From: Brevibacillus composti
GTDB lineage: Bacteria > Bacillota > Bacilli > Brevibacillales > Brevibacillaceae
Length of the DNA: 64,000 bases
NCBI RefSeq assembly: GCF_016406105.1
Contig: NZ_CP066308.1
Coordinates: 1,523,501 to 1,587,500 of the forward strand
Direction: 5' to 3'
The notes beneath the pieces were generated by a model, which saw only the letters and a program-made list of their open reading frames with translations, had not been told where the DNA came from and made no database searches. The position numbers and the translations under genes are program-made. Shown here one piece after another: positions 10,898 through 19,638 of the stretch. Within the stretch, counting starts at the first letter, position 1. The number at the start of each line of letters is the position of its first letter.

Positions 10898-11731
10898 TCA
10901 AATACGAGAGGAGGACAGAATACCATGACAAAAGCAACGTTTTATCACGCGGGATGCACCGTTTGCGTAGATGCCCAGCAAGCCCTCTTGCAGTATCTGG
11001 ACCGCTCGAAAACGGAGGTAGAAGTGATTCATTTCGCCGATCAGCCGGACAAGATTGAGGAGGCGGAACGCATCGGCGTCCAATCCGTGCCGGCGCTGGT
11101 GTTGAATGGTGCCGTTTACCACATCAACTTTGGTGCGAGCATGGAAGATGTGCGCAAAGCCGTAGGCGATCTCTCTTCTGATCGGAGCGGAGAAGGGAAT
11201 CGCAGCAACCTCTTTATTCCCGAGAAATGCGAGGACCAGCTCCTCTGTTGCCAAAGGGTGACTTTCCAGCTCTTCGTCGAGCATGGGCAGGAAAACAATG
11301 CCCATATCCAGTTGATTTTCCAACAGAGCGGCGCGAATGTCGCCCGTCCGCATAGCCAGCACGGATAGCTCTACGCCGGGATATTGCTCGTGAAAAGAGA
11401 AAATTGCGGGAGGCAAGAGGTAATGGGAGACGGTCAGCAGGGAACCGATCGACAGCCTCCCTCTTTGGATGCCTTGCAGTTCGCGGATGGCGGCCCGGGC
11501 TTGGGCTAACTCGTGAAATACGCGCTGTGAATGGCTGCGCAGAATGTGTCCCGCCTCAGTTAACGCCGTTTTTTTGCCGATCCGATCGAAAAGCGGCATG
11601 CCGATCTCGGCTTCCAAGATGCGGATTTGCTGACGCAGAGAGGGCTGGGAGATCCCCACTTTTTCGGCCGCTTTGGTAAAGTGCAGTTCTTGTGCGAGGG
11701 CTAAAAAATACTCCAGTTGCTTGAGTTCCAA
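10898..11731 (-). pseudogene. LysR-family regulator, 3'-truncated
   Basis: From a TTG start at 11731 (AGGGAGGGG upstream) the protein has the LysR winged-helix domain (LKQLEYFLALAQELHFTKAA, then GISQPSLRQQI) and part of the effector domain, up to about LAFLGNKEVAAIP near position 11180. From there to the stop it simply reads the antisense of the convergent thioredoxin-like gene. The C-terminal half of the effector domain is gone. A deletion between two tail-to-tail genes explains this; DNA binding might remain but normal regulation is unlikely. Confidence 0.75.
10925..11368 (+). CDS. Thioredoxin/glutaredoxin-like protein with an aberrant tail
   Basis: The first 75 to 80 residues form a small thioredoxin-fold protein: a CTVC redox pair at residues 11-14, then GVQSVPALVLNGAVYHINFG with the cis-proline region. 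A normal member would end soon after. Here the frame runs on for about 65 residues that are the antisense of the neighbouring lysR gene. The redox domain looks intact, so a functional protein with a foreign tail is possible. GAGAGGAGG precedes the ATG. Confidence 0.65.
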   Translation: MTKATFYHAGCTVCVDAQQALLQYLDRSKTEVEVIHFADQPDKIEEAERIGVQSVPALVLNGAVYHINFGASMEDVRKAVGDLSSDRSGEGNRSNLFIPEKCEDQLLCCQRVTFQLFVEHGQENNAHIQLIFQQSGANVARPHSQHG

Positions 11732-11783
11732 CCAGCGCCCCTCCCTTTCCATGCAATTAGGCAAACAAAATCTAGCAATGACC

Positions 11784-12040
11784 CTACTTTTTTTGCTGAA
11801 TCAAACCGATCCCCAATCCGACAGGATCAGCCAGATAGGCCAAGTAGAAGTCATCGAACTAATCTTTTCCCGAACGATCTGGGCACCCTGCCCGACGGCC
11901 CGGGCGATCACCTCATCGATCGAATCGACTTCGATCGTGATTCTGATCCCATGGGGATAATCCTTCGGTCCGAGCGATATGCCGCCGTTGATTCCGGGGA
12001 CCTCGTCGGGACCGGTTGTTACGATGCTTAACTCTTCATG
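11784..12040 (-). pseudogene. VOC/glyoxalase-family protein remnant
   Basis: On the minus strand one frame gives VTTGPDEVPGINGGISLG and ITIEVDSIDEVIARAVGQGA, typical of the C-terminal half of a VOC dioxygenase/glyoxalase-fold protein. The last part, FYLAYLADPVG followed by GLIQQKK and a stop, lies in another frame, showing a frameshift near 11850. The N-terminal half is missing. Non-functional. Confidence 0.72.
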
Positions 12041-12131
12041 TTCTGCTTCGTTTTTACATTTCCTGCTGTTTGCACCGGTTACAGGGCGTGGGGCAGGCGG
12101 CAAAAGGGCGATGAAGGTCGTGGCGCAAGTC

Positions 12132-12380
12132 TTAGCTGTGAATGGCATGCAAGGCTTTATGCTCATCCTCCGGCATGACATAGAATTCATAGGTAAACAT
12201 TTCAGAGCGAGGAGGAAAGGTGTGGGAAGCGTTGTTCCACACATTTCCCAGGGGAGATTTGGTCCGGTAGCGAACGCCGTGGTTGTGCAGCTTGCCCGAG
12301 ATCCGCGCATAGGCTTCATCGCCAACTGCGATGTACACCAGACATGAGTATCGAGAAAAAAATCGACGAAAGAGTCCCAC
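12132..12380 (-). CDS. Hypothetical 82-residue protein
   Basis: A short protein beginning GLFRRFFSRYSCLVYIAVGD after a GTG start at 12380, which has GGAGG at suitable spacing. The rest is mixed alpha/beta in appearance (KLHNHGVRYRTK, EMFTYEFYVMPEDEHKAL). Similar small proteins exist in Bacillales as far as I recall, but I know no function. It survives next to decayed genes on one side. Confidence 0.62.
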   Translation of the reverse strand: MGLFRRFFSRYSCLVYIAVGDEAYARISGKLHNHGVRYRTKSPLGNVWNNASHTFPPRSEMFTYEFYVMPEDEHKALHAIHS

Positions 12381-12556
12381 TGCCACCCCTCCAGATCCAT
12401 TTGCTGTCTTGCTCATTCAGCTATACGGATTGCATGAAAAAGAGTTGCCTGAAAACTCTCCTGGTTGGGTAAAATCCCGCCTTTCCAGGAGCTTCATAGA
12501 AATGATAGGATAGAAGCAAGAGCTGCTGCTGTACAAATGAGAGGGGGGCGCGAGCG

Positions 12557-12943
12557 ATGATGAACCACCTATCCAGGCCGTTGCCGCAGGTCGTGAATCA
12601 GGAATCGGATCTGTCTTTGCCATACGAAGGCATGGATGCCGAACGGGCGAGTCAATTTTGCCAGCGGCTGATCACGATGATCAACGAGTTTGACAGGAAT
12701 CTGGACGAAGAGCATCAAGTGGCCATGCGCCTGGTGAGCTTTGGCCAGTCGATCACCTTCCACGTCACCCATTTGGGCTATTGCGACCCGAGTCTGATCC
12801 GTTTTTACGGAACGCTGGAAAATGGATCGTTAGTGGAGTTGATTCAGCATGTCTCCCAAATCAGCTTTCTCCTCATGGCCGTCAAGCGGGTCAATCCGAT
12901 TGAGCCCAAGAAGCCGATCGGGTTTCTCTCCAAGTCGGAATGA
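12557..12943 (+). CDS. Hypothetical protein, DUF6173-like
   Basis: A 128-residue soluble protein. The block FGQSITFHVTHLGYCDPSLI, then FYGTLENGSLVELIQHVSQI, ending with KPIGF, resembles the DUF6173 family as I remember it; that assignment is tentative. Two consecutive ATG codons follow GAGGGGGGCG, so the start is uncertain by one residue. No signal peptide or membrane span. Function unknown. Confidence 0.65.
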   Translation: MMNHLSRPLPQVVNQESDLSLPYEGMDAERASQFCQRLITMINEFDRNLDEEHQVAMRLVSFGQSITFHVTHLGYCDPSLIRFYGTLENGSLVELIQHVSQISFLLMAVKRVNPIEPKKPIGFLSKSE

Positions 12944-12971
12944 TAGAGCCGGATCCGGCTTTCTCGTTTGT

Positions 12972-13391
12972 CTACAGAGAGACCGAGAGTGAACAGAGAA
13001 AGCTCAGCAAAAAATAGCCGACACCTGCCCATAAAAGCAAGCCGTGTGAAACAGGTTCCGCCTGGTACACGGCTTTTTCCTGTTTTTCGTCCCCGGCCCC
13101 CATATAGGGATCAGCAGTTCCTTCGACTTGCCGCAGGAAATCTTCCTGCCGCCGCCACGATGCGAAAAAACGCTTGCAGCTCAGCCAAAAAGCCGTAAAA
13201 AACCCCCCGTGAATCACAAACAGGACGCCCCAAGCCATCAGGACCAGCAAAGACCCGTAGGAAAGGCCGTCTACCCATCCCTGCCACGTAGGCTGATTCG
13301 CGAAAAAGAGTGCATACAGCGTGGCAAACAGGGGCGGTCCGGCGAGGCTGGAGAGCATGTGAAAAGTGCTGCGAAGAGGTTGGCTACGCAT
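12972..13391 (-). CDS. DUF3899-like small membrane protein
   Basis: A 139-residue protein with three predicted membrane segments: near residues 10-30, 42-68 (YGSLLVLMAWGVLFVIHGGF) and at the C-terminus (LLLWAGVGYFLLSFLCSLSV). The layout fits DUF3899. AAGGAG lies eight bases before the ATG at 13391; an in-frame GTG three codons earlier lacks spacing. It is convergent with the 12,557 gene, whose probable terminator lies inside this coding region. Confidence 0.65.
   Translation of the reverse strand: MRSQPLRSTFHMLSSLAGPPLFATLYALFFANQPTWQGWVDGLSYGSLLVLMAWGVLFVIHGGFFTAFWLSCKRFFASWRRQEDFLRQVEGTADPYMGAGDEKQEKAVYQAEPVSHGLLLWAGVGYFLLSFLCSLSVSL
13039..13078 (+). terminator. Intrinsic terminator embedded in a convergent gene
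   Basis: GCCGTGT (13041-13047) pairs with ACACGGC (13067-13073), with further pairing inside the loop (CAGG/CCTG), and TTTTT follows on the plus strand. It lies 100 bases beyond the 12,557 gene and inside the 3' part of the minus-strand DUF3899-like gene. Confidence 0.65.
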
Positions 13392-13588
13392 AGACCCCAC
13401 TCCTTTCCCGAAAAAACTCGAATCTTGTCAAAGAATAAAGAAATAAAATTCCAAAGAAAACAGCATTTTTTTGAAATTAAACTTGACTGACAATTCAGAA
13501 TAATAGTATTTTGTTGTTAGTATATCGTAACAAAAATGGAATAGCTGGCAAAGTACGACAAATTTGAAAGGTGGGGGAGGAGGCAAAC

Positions 13589-15259
13589 ATGATCCACATA
13601 AAAAAGAGCGTTTCGCTTGTTCTCGCATTTTTACTGGCCTTTACTGTGAGCGGCTGCAATTTTAACTCGGAACAGAGCAATACCAATACCCAGACGCCAG
13701 GCACCGCAGAACAGCCTTCGCAACAGCCTGCGGCGAAAAAGGTTTTGCGCATCTACGAGACGGATGAGGTGCCGACGCTGGACACCGCGCACGCGCACGA
13801 CAGCGCTTCTTTTGCCGTGCTGAACAACAGCATGGAGGGCTTGTACCGCAGAGACCCCAACAGCCAGCCGTACCTGGCGATGGCGGAAAAGCATGACGTC
13901 AGTCCCGACAGCCTGGTTCACACCTTTACGATCCGCTCGAATGCCAAATGGAGCAACGGCGACCCGGTCACCGCCCATGATTTCGAATACGCCTGGAAGC
14001 GGGTCTACGAGGAAGCGGGCCATTACAGCTTCATGTTTGAGACAGCGGCGATTCTCCATGCTCCCCAAATCCAGAAAGGCGAAAAAAAGCCGGAGGAGCT
14101 GGGGGTAAAGGCACTGGATGAGCGGACGCTGGAGGTAAAGCTGGAGTACCCCAATCCGCTGTTGAACCAGCTGCTTTCTTTCCCGACCTTCTTCCCGCAG
14201 AAAAAGGAGTTCGTGGAAAGCCAGAAAGACAAGTTCGGGCTGGAGTACAATACGACGCTCTACAACGGCCCCTTCATGCTGACAGACTGGAAGCATGAGC
14301 AAGGCTGGACCTTTGAAAAGAACCCTCACTACTGGGAGACGGATAAAATCAAAGTGGATCAAATCGATGTCTATGTCGTGAAAGATGTGGCGACGGCGCT
14401 GACCCTGTATGAATCCGGACAGCTGGACAGGGTCTCCCTCAACTCCTCTTTTGTGGATCAGTACCGCGACAAGGAAGGGTTCACGACGATCAAGGACCCG
14501 TCCATCCGCTTCCTCCGGTTTAACCACACGCATCCCGCGCTCGCCAATGCCAACATCCGCCGCGCGATCAACATGGCCTGGGATAAGGAAGGGTTGACCA
14601 ACGTGATCCTCAATGACGGCGCTACGCCTCTGTACGGAGTGGTGCCAGGCGGCTTCTTCTTCTCGCCGGAAGGCAAAGACTACCGGGAGCTGAACGGAGA
14701 GATCAACAAAGGCACGGTAGAGCAAGCCCAGGAACTGTGGAAGAAAGGGCTGCAGGAAGTAGGCGTCAGCGAGGTAAAGGTAGCGCTGAACCTGGCCGAC
14801 ACCGATCAGCAGAAAAAAGTGGGCGAGTTCCTCAAGAATCAGCTGGAAAAGAATCTGCCCGGCTTTACGATGGAACTGAAGTCCGTCCCGACGAGCCAGC
14901 GCCTGGAGCTGGAAAAGGCAATCACCTACGATATCTCGATCTCCAGCTGGGGACCTGACTACTCGGACCCGATGACCTACCTCGACATGTGGGTGACGGG
15001 CGGCTCTGCCAACCGGATGAAATACTCCAATCCGAAATACGATGAGATGGTCAAACAAGCGAAGACGGAGACAGACCTCTCCAAGCGCTTCCAGATCATG
15101 CTGGAGCTGGAGAAGATGCTCTTGGTAGAGGATGTCGCCATCGCGCCGCTCTATCAGGAAGGTCTGGCGATTTTGCAGCGGCCGACCGTGAAGGATTACG
15201 TCGTCCTGCCGACCGCGCCGAAGTACAACTACCAGTGGGTGGATATCGTCAGTCCGTAA
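13589..15259 (+). CDS. oppA: Oligopeptide ABC transporter substrate-binding lipoprotein (OppA-like)
   Basis: A 556-residue family 5 extracellular solute-binding protein. The signal peptide ends in a TVSGCNF lipobox, followed by a Gln/Thr/Pro-rich linker. SNAKWSNGDPVTAHDFEYAW near residue 115 is the classic OppA signature. The ATG at 13589 follows GGGGGAGGAGG. It leads an operon with oppB, oppC and oppD, separated from them by a terminator, so the binding protein is probably made in excess. Peptide specificity is not readable. Confidence 0.92.
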   Translation: MIHIKKSVSLVLAFLLAFTVSGCNFNSEQSNTNTQTPGTAEQPSQQPAAKKVLRIYETDEVPTLDTAHAHDSASFAVLNNSMEGLYRRDPNSQPYLAMAEKHDVSPDSLVHTFTIRSNAKWSNGDPVTAHDFEYAWKRVYEEAGHYSFMFETAAILHAPQIQKGEKKPEELGVKALDERTLEVKLEYPNPLLNQLLSFPTFFPQKKEFVESQKDKFGLEYNTTLYNGPFMLTDWKHEQGWTFEKNPHYWETDKIKVDQIDVYVVKDVATALTLYESGQLDRVSLNSSFVDQYRDKEGFTTIKDPSIRFLRFNHTHPALANANIRRAINMAWDKEGLTNVILNDGATPLYGVVPGGFFFSPEGKDYRELNGEINKGTVEQAQELWKKGLQEVGVSEVKVALNLADTDQQKKVGEFLKNQLEKNLPGFTMELKSVPTSQRLELEKAITYDISISSWGPDYSDPMTYLDMWVTGGSANRMKYSNPKYDEMVKQAKTETDLSKRFQIMLELEKMLLVEDVAIAPLYQEGLAILQRPTVKDYVVLPTAPKYNYQWVDIVSP

Positions 15260-15288
15260 CCTCTCTTTGGAAACGATCGATCTTCTGG

Positions 15289-15323
15289 AAAAAGAGGATG
15301 GCGCTTGCTCATCCTCTTTTCCC
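15289..15323 (+). terminator. Intercistronic terminator after oppA
   Basis: AAAAAGAGGATG pairs with CATCCTCTTTT around a short loop (GCGCTTGCT). The stem ends in TTTT then CCCC, so termination is likely partial, allowing lower expression of oppBCD than of oppA. Confidence 0.7.
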
Positions 15324-15407
15324 CTATCTCCCCGGGAAAGCGGGAACTTTTGATTGTGTCCAATCGATTGAGAAAGGGACAACCAGATAGAAAGACGAGG
15401 TGAACAC

Positions 15408-16340
15408 ATGGGGGCTTATTTGTTGAAGCGGATTGGATACATGCTGGTCACCCTGTTTGTGATCGCGACGGCGACCTTCTTTTTGATGAAGACGCTCCCG
15501 GGTACCCCCTTTACCAATGCCGACCGCCTAAATGAGCAGCAGCTCGAAAACATGCGGGCCAAATACGGGCTGGACCAGCCTGTTGCGATCCAGTACGTCA
15601 AATATTTGACCAATCTGCTCCAGGGCGACCTGGGCATGTCGTTTAAATACATGGGGCGCAGCGTAACCGAGGTGATCTTTGAGCGGATTGGCCCGTCCGC
15701 GCTGATCGGCTTTCAGGCCTTGGTGGTGGGAACGGTCATCGGGATGGTTTTGGGCATCATCTCGGCCCTCCGCCACAACAGTGTCTGGGATTACACCTCG
15801 GTCACGCTGGCCGTCTTGGGGATGTCGATTCCCTCCTTTGTCTTTGCGGCACTCTTGCAATACTACCTGGGCTTGAAGTGGGGGCTGTTGCCGCCCGCGC
15901 TGTGGAAGGGGTATGAGTACACCATCCTGCCGACGCTGGCTCTGTCTGTGACCGTGATTGCCACTGTCGCCCGATTCATCCGCACGGAGATGCTGGATGT
16001 GATCAGTCAGGATTACGTCATGACTGCCCGGGCCAAAGGGCTCACGGAGTCGGGGGTGGTCGTCAAGCACGTGCTGCGCAATGCGCTGATCCCGGTAGTG
16101 ACCATGCTGGGGCCGCTGGCTATCAACATCATGACGGGCACTCTGGTGATCGAAAAGATTTTCTCTGTCCCCGGACTGGGCGAGCAATTTACCCTGTCCA
16201 TTCTCGTCAATGACTACAGTGTCATCATGGGCATCACCTTGTTTTACAGCGTGCTCTTTATCCTGATGGTGTTTTTGGTTGACATCCTGTACGGCCTTCT
16301 GGACCCGCGCATCAGCGTGAGAGGAGGGGGGACAAAATGA
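15408..16340 (+). CDS. oppB: Oligopeptide ABC transporter permease OppB
   Basis: A 310-residue permease with six predicted spans, starting MGAYLLKRIGYMLVTLFVIA, and the ATPase-contact loop TARAKGLTESGVVVKHVLRN near residue 205-224. It overlaps oppC by 4 bases (ATGA), giving translational coupling. It would form the transmembrane channel with OppC. Confidence 0.93.
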   Translation: MGAYLLKRIGYMLVTLFVIATATFFLMKTLPGTPFTNADRLNEQQLENMRAKYGLDQPVAIQYVKYLTNLLQGDLGMSFKYMGRSVTEVIFERIGPSALIGFQALVVGTVIGMVLGIISALRHNSVWDYTSVTLAVLGMSIPSFVFAALLQYYLGLKWGLLPPALWKGYEYTILPTLALSVTVIATVARFIRTEMLDVISQDYVMTARAKGLTESGVVVKHVLRNALIPVVTMLGPLAINIMTGTLVIEKIFSVPGLGEQFTLSILVNDYSVIMGITLFYSVLFILMVFLVDILYGLLDPRISVRGGGTK

Positions 16341-17407
16341 GCGCCGAGCTGGAAAAGAACCAACTCCCGCAGCTGGCCCGCATGCCGCAGCCTCCCGCAT
16401 CTGTCCACCCGCTTGCAGAGGTGACGGATGACCTTTTCGTGCATGAGCCGGTCGATGTCCGCCTGCAGGAGCAGGTGACGGGGGATGCCGTCTCCGTCTG
16501 GAAGGATGCCTGGTGGCGCCTGTTAAAAAACAGAGGGACGCTGCTGGCGATGTGCATCATCCTCGTGATCTCGGCTCTCGCGCTGGTCGGTCCGCAACTG
16601 TCGGGACGCACCTATGACGAGCAAAATCTGCTCCACTCCAATCTCCCGCCAAAGATTGCCGGCCTGGAATGGCTCGGTTTCGACGGCAGGGACGCCCGCG
16701 GCGTCGATCAATACGAGGCAAGGGGAATCACGGAGCATTTCTGGTTTGGAACGGATGAATTCGGCCGCGATCTGTGGACCCGCGTATGGAAAGGGACGCA
16801 AATTTCGCTTGGCATTGCGCTGTTGGCGGCCTTTCTCGATCTTTTGATCGGCGTGGTGTACGGAGGGATTTCCGCTTTTTACGGGGGAAAGATCGACAAT
16901 GCGATGCAGCGAATCATCGAGGTCTTGGTCGGCATCCCCAATCTGATCGTGATCATCCTGTTTATCCTGATCCTGGACCAGGGGATATTCTCGATTGTGC
17001 TGGCGATGATTATTACCGGCTGGGTCGGGATGGCCCGGGTGGTTCGGGGGCAGATGCTGCAGATCAAGGCGCAGGAATTCGTGCTGGCTGCACGGGCATT
17101 GGGGGCTTCCAACCGCCGCTTGATTGTGAAGCATCTGCTGCCTAATGCGGTCGGACCGATCCTGGTGACGCTGATGTTTACGATCCCGACCGCGATCTTT
17201 TTCGAAGCATTCCTCAGCTTTATCGGACTGGGCTTGCAGCCGCCGCTGGCCTCGCTGGGCGTATTGATCCAGGACGGCTACGTGTCGATGCGGTATTTTA
17301 CCTACAAGCTGGTCTTTCCCGGCGTCATCATCAGCGCGCTGATGATCAGCTTTAATCTGCTGGCGGACGGACTGAGAGATGCGCTGGACCCGCGGATGAA
17401 GAAATAG
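16337..17407 (+). CDS. oppC: Oligopeptide ABC transporter permease OppC
   Basis: A 356-residue permease. About 55 hydrophilic residues precede the first span (TLLAMCIILVISALALVG), longer than in many OppC proteins. FGTDEFGRDLWTRVWKGTQI and the loop AARALGASNRRLIVKHLLPN are diagnostic of the family. It is coupled to oppB by overlap and followed by oppD 17 bases later. Confidence 0.93.
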   Translation: MSAELEKNQLPQLARMPQPPASVHPLAEVTDDLFVHEPVDVRLQEQVTGDAVSVWKDAWWRLLKNRGTLLAMCIILVISALALVGPQLSGRTYDEQNLLHSNLPPKIAGLEWLGFDGRDARGVDQYEARGITEHFWFGTDEFGRDLWTRVWKGTQISLGIALLAAFLDLLIGVVYGGISAFYGGKIDNAMQRIIEVLVGIPNLIVIILFILILDQGIFSIVLAMIITGWVGMARVVRGQMLQIKAQEFVLAARALGASNRRLIVKHLLPNAVGPILVTLMFTIPTAIFFEAFLSFIGLGLQPPLASLGVLIQDGYVSMRYFTYKLVFPGVIISALMISFNLLADGLRDALDPRMKK

Positions 17408-17424
17408 GAGGCGAACAGGAGACC

Positions 17425-18435
17425 ATGATAAACGATCCGATCCTGACTGTGGAGAACCTGCACGTCTCATTTCACTCCCAGAACCGGGTGGTCAATGCCG
17501 TGCGGGGAGTCAGTTTTCAGTTGGAAAAAGGGGAGACGCTGGCCATCGTCGGCGAATCCGGCTCGGGCAAATCGGTGACGGCCAAAAGCGTGCTGCGCTT
17601 GCTGCCGTCCCAGACGGCAAAAATTACGGACGGAGCAATTCGCTACGGGAAGGAAAATGTGCTCTCCTATTCCCCGCGCCAGCTGCAAAGGCTGCGGGGA
17701 AAGGAGATTTCCATGGTGTTTCAAGACCCGATGACCTCGCTTAATCCGACGATGAAAATCGGCCGTCAAATCATGGAGGGACTGGCCAGACACGAAAAGC
17801 TGACGAGAGCGGAAGCGAAGCAAAAGGCGGTGCAAATGCTGGAGATGGTCGGCATCCCGCAAGCAGCGGAGCGGATCGACGCCTATCCGCACCAATTCTC
17901 CGGCGGGATGCGGCAGCGCGTCGTCATCGCGCTCGCGCTCGCCTGCCGGCCCAAAGTGCTGATCGCCGACGAGCCGACGACAGCGCTCGACGTCACCATC
18001 CAGGCGCAGATCCTCGATCTGATGCGCGATCTTCAGCAAAAGACAGGCACGGCCATCATTCTGATCACGCATGATCTCGGGGTGGTGGCCCATATGGCGC
18101 AGCGCGTAGCCGTCATGTATACGGGGGAAATCGTGGAAATCGGTCCCGTTCGGGAGATCTTCGCCAATCCGCAGCACCCCTACACCAAAGGCCTGCTCGC
18201 ATCCATGCCCCGGCTCGATGCGGACCGTTCCGAGCCGCTGGTGCCCATACCGGGTTCGCCTCCCGATGCGACCAGGCTGGCAGGGGGATGCTCCTTTGCC
18301 CCGCGCTGTCCGTACGTGATGAAGGTGTGTCATCATTTTTCCCCTGAGGTGACGAGCTTGGCTCCTGATCATCAAGTATCCTGCTGGCTTCAGGACAAAC
18401 GGGCAGAGAACGTGAGGAGTGCGCTCCGCTTTTGA
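17425..18435 (+). CDS. oppD: Oligopeptide ABC transporter ATPase OppD
   Basis: A 336-residue ATPase with Walker A GESGSGKS (residues 43-50), signature FSGGMRQR, Walker [13 protein letters not shown] and the C-terminal oligopeptide-transporter extension with [14 protein letters not shown] cysteines. No oppF follows, so either OppD acts as a homodimer or a second ATPase is encoded elsewhere. The next 380 bases hold a leader and promoter for yitT. Confidence 0.92.
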   Translation: MINDPILTVENLHVSFHSQNRVVNAVRGVSFQLEKGETLAIVGESGSGKSVTAKSVLRLLPSQTAKITDGAIRYGKENVLSYSPRQLQRLRGKEISMVFQDPMTSLNPTMKIGRQIMEGLARHEKLTRAEAKQKAVQMLEMVGIPQAAERIDAYPHQFSGGMRQRVVIALALACRPKVLIADEPTTALDVTIQAQILDLMRDLQQKTGTAIILITHDLGVVAHMAQRVAVMYTGEIVEIGPVREIFANPQHPYTKGLLASMPRLDADRSEPLVPIPGSPPDATRLAGGCSFAPRCPYVMKVCHHFSPEVTSLAPDHQVSCWLQDKRAENVRSALRF

Positions 18436-18582
18436 GCGGAAAAAGCGAGCAAAGCGGAGAAAACCCCGTCGTTTCGCTGCAATTTCCTGATCAACCCCCA
18501 GAGCCATTGGCCAAAAATCAAAAATACGGCTGATTTCGCGGAGCTATCGGGGATAGCCGCGTTCGAGAAGTTCCATTTTTTG

Positions 18583-18591
18583 TGGTAGAAT
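18583..18591 (+). promoter_or_regulatory. Extended -10 promoter for the yitT leader
   Basis: TGGTAGAAT is an extended -10 (TGn plus TAGAAT). It lies about 230 bases upstream of yitT, implying a long untranslated leader. No good -35 was seen. Confidence 0.5.
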
Positions 18592-18597
18592 AAAGGC

Positions 18598-18823
18598 AAC
18601 TCAGAAGGAAAGGATCAGGATACCAATGGTTCCGTATAGGAGCGTATGGAAACGTTATGATCTCTCCTACACATAGCGTCGCAGCTTGTCGATCGTCGCG
18701 AGGACGACTTAACCAGCTGCGAAAGTGAGGAAATAAACATGGAACGCTGTCTGTATGTCAGAGGTTCCTCCGTGGTCGGTTGGTCGTCCAGGCCAAAACC
18801 GATGACATTGCGAGGAATTGAAG
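18598..18823 (+). ncRNA. Structured 5' leader of yitT
   Basis: TCGCAGCT (18679-18686) pairs with AGCTGCGA (18715-18722), enclosing a second hairpin TCGTC-GCGAG-GACGA (18693-18707). A GTGAGG site then precedes an ATG at 18739 that opens a 40-codon frame running into yitT in a different frame. The leader therefore holds a stacked hairpin and a possible upstream ORF. It matches no riboswitch class that I know. Confidence 0.45.
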
Positions 18824-19483
18824 ATGAGGAGAGCAAAGCCGTTACGAAAACAGTTTGCTGAGCTTAGTTTGATTTTGTTTGGAGCTTGTCTGTTAGCGTT
18901 TGCGTACTACCATATCAATTTTCAAAACCATTTGTCGGAAGGCGGATTTGTCGGTCTGGCGCTTTTGGCCAAATACGGATTCAACCTGCCGCCGGCGGCG
19001 ACCATGCTGGCTCTCGACATCCCGCTGTTTATCATGGCGTGGCTGATCAAAGGGCGCCGGTTCATCTGGAATACGATGATCGCTTCGGTCGCGTTTTCCG
19101 GGTTTTACGAGTTATTTGAACGTTTTTCACCGATCGTCATAGATTTGGGCAACTACATGATTGCGGCATCCGTGCTGTCCGGCCTCTTGACCGGATTGGC
19201 GACAGGGATCGTCCTGCGGTACGGAGCTGCCACAGGCGGCGACGACATCATGTCGGTTCTCTTGAGCAAGTACACGGGCCTGTCGATCGGGACGATCTTC
19301 TTGCTTTTGGACTGCATGGTGCTGGCCCTCTCGTTTTTGTACCTGCCTGTGGGCGAAGTGTTTTATACCGTCCTGGCCGTCGTGATTGCCAGCCGGATCA
19401 TTACCTGGACAGTGGGCAAAGCGCCGCTGACAGAGGAAGACGCAGTGGATGGACATGTGCAAAGTGTCGGTTCCGCGTCATGA
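18824..19483 (+). CDS. YitT family membrane protein (DUF161 only)
   Basis: A 219-residue membrane protein with about five spans and the family's GGFVGLALLAKYGF and GIVLRYGAATGGDDIMSVLL blocks. The C-terminal DUF2179 domain of full-length YitT proteins is absent, making this the short form. The ATG at 18824 has GAGG eight bases upstream; a TTG two codons earlier is less well placed. Function of the family is unknown. Confidence 0.85.
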   Translation: MRRAKPLRKQFAELSLILFGACLLAFAYYHINFQNHLSEGGFVGLALLAKYGFNLPPAATMLALDIPLFIMAWLIKGRRFIWNTMIASVAFSGFYELFERFSPIVIDLGNYMIAASVLSGLLTGLATGIVLRYGAATGGDDIMSVLLSKYTGLSIGTIFLLLDCMVLALSFLYLPVGEVFYTVLAVVIASRIITWTVGKAPLTEEDAVDGHVQSVGSAS

Positions 19484-19525
19484 GCAGGGAGCAGGAGGAT
19501 GCCGGAATGCTTCCGCTCACCGGAA

Positions 19526-19558
19526 TAACCGCGAGTCGATACAGGGCTTGCGGTTTTT
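19526..19558 (+). terminator. Intrinsic terminator of yitT
   Basis: AACCGCGAG pairs with CTTGCGGTT (one G-T pair) and TTTTT follows. It separates yitT from thiM. Confidence 0.7.
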
Positions 19559-19638
19559 CTGTGCTTTTTCCGCAGTCATTTTTTTCGGCGTTAGGTGTTC
19601 TATCATAAATCACTAGAAGAAGCAGGAGTGAAGCAAGC

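Noticed and set aside
13631..15409. A 592-codon frame on the minus strand opposite oppA
   Set aside because: The oppA protein on the plus strand is unmistakable; the antisense product is Arg/His/Asp-rich and resembles no family.
19500..19638. A TPP riboswitch before thiM
   Set aside because: Expected by function, but no CTGAGA or TGAACCTGA-type blocks occur; only the yitT terminator is seen.
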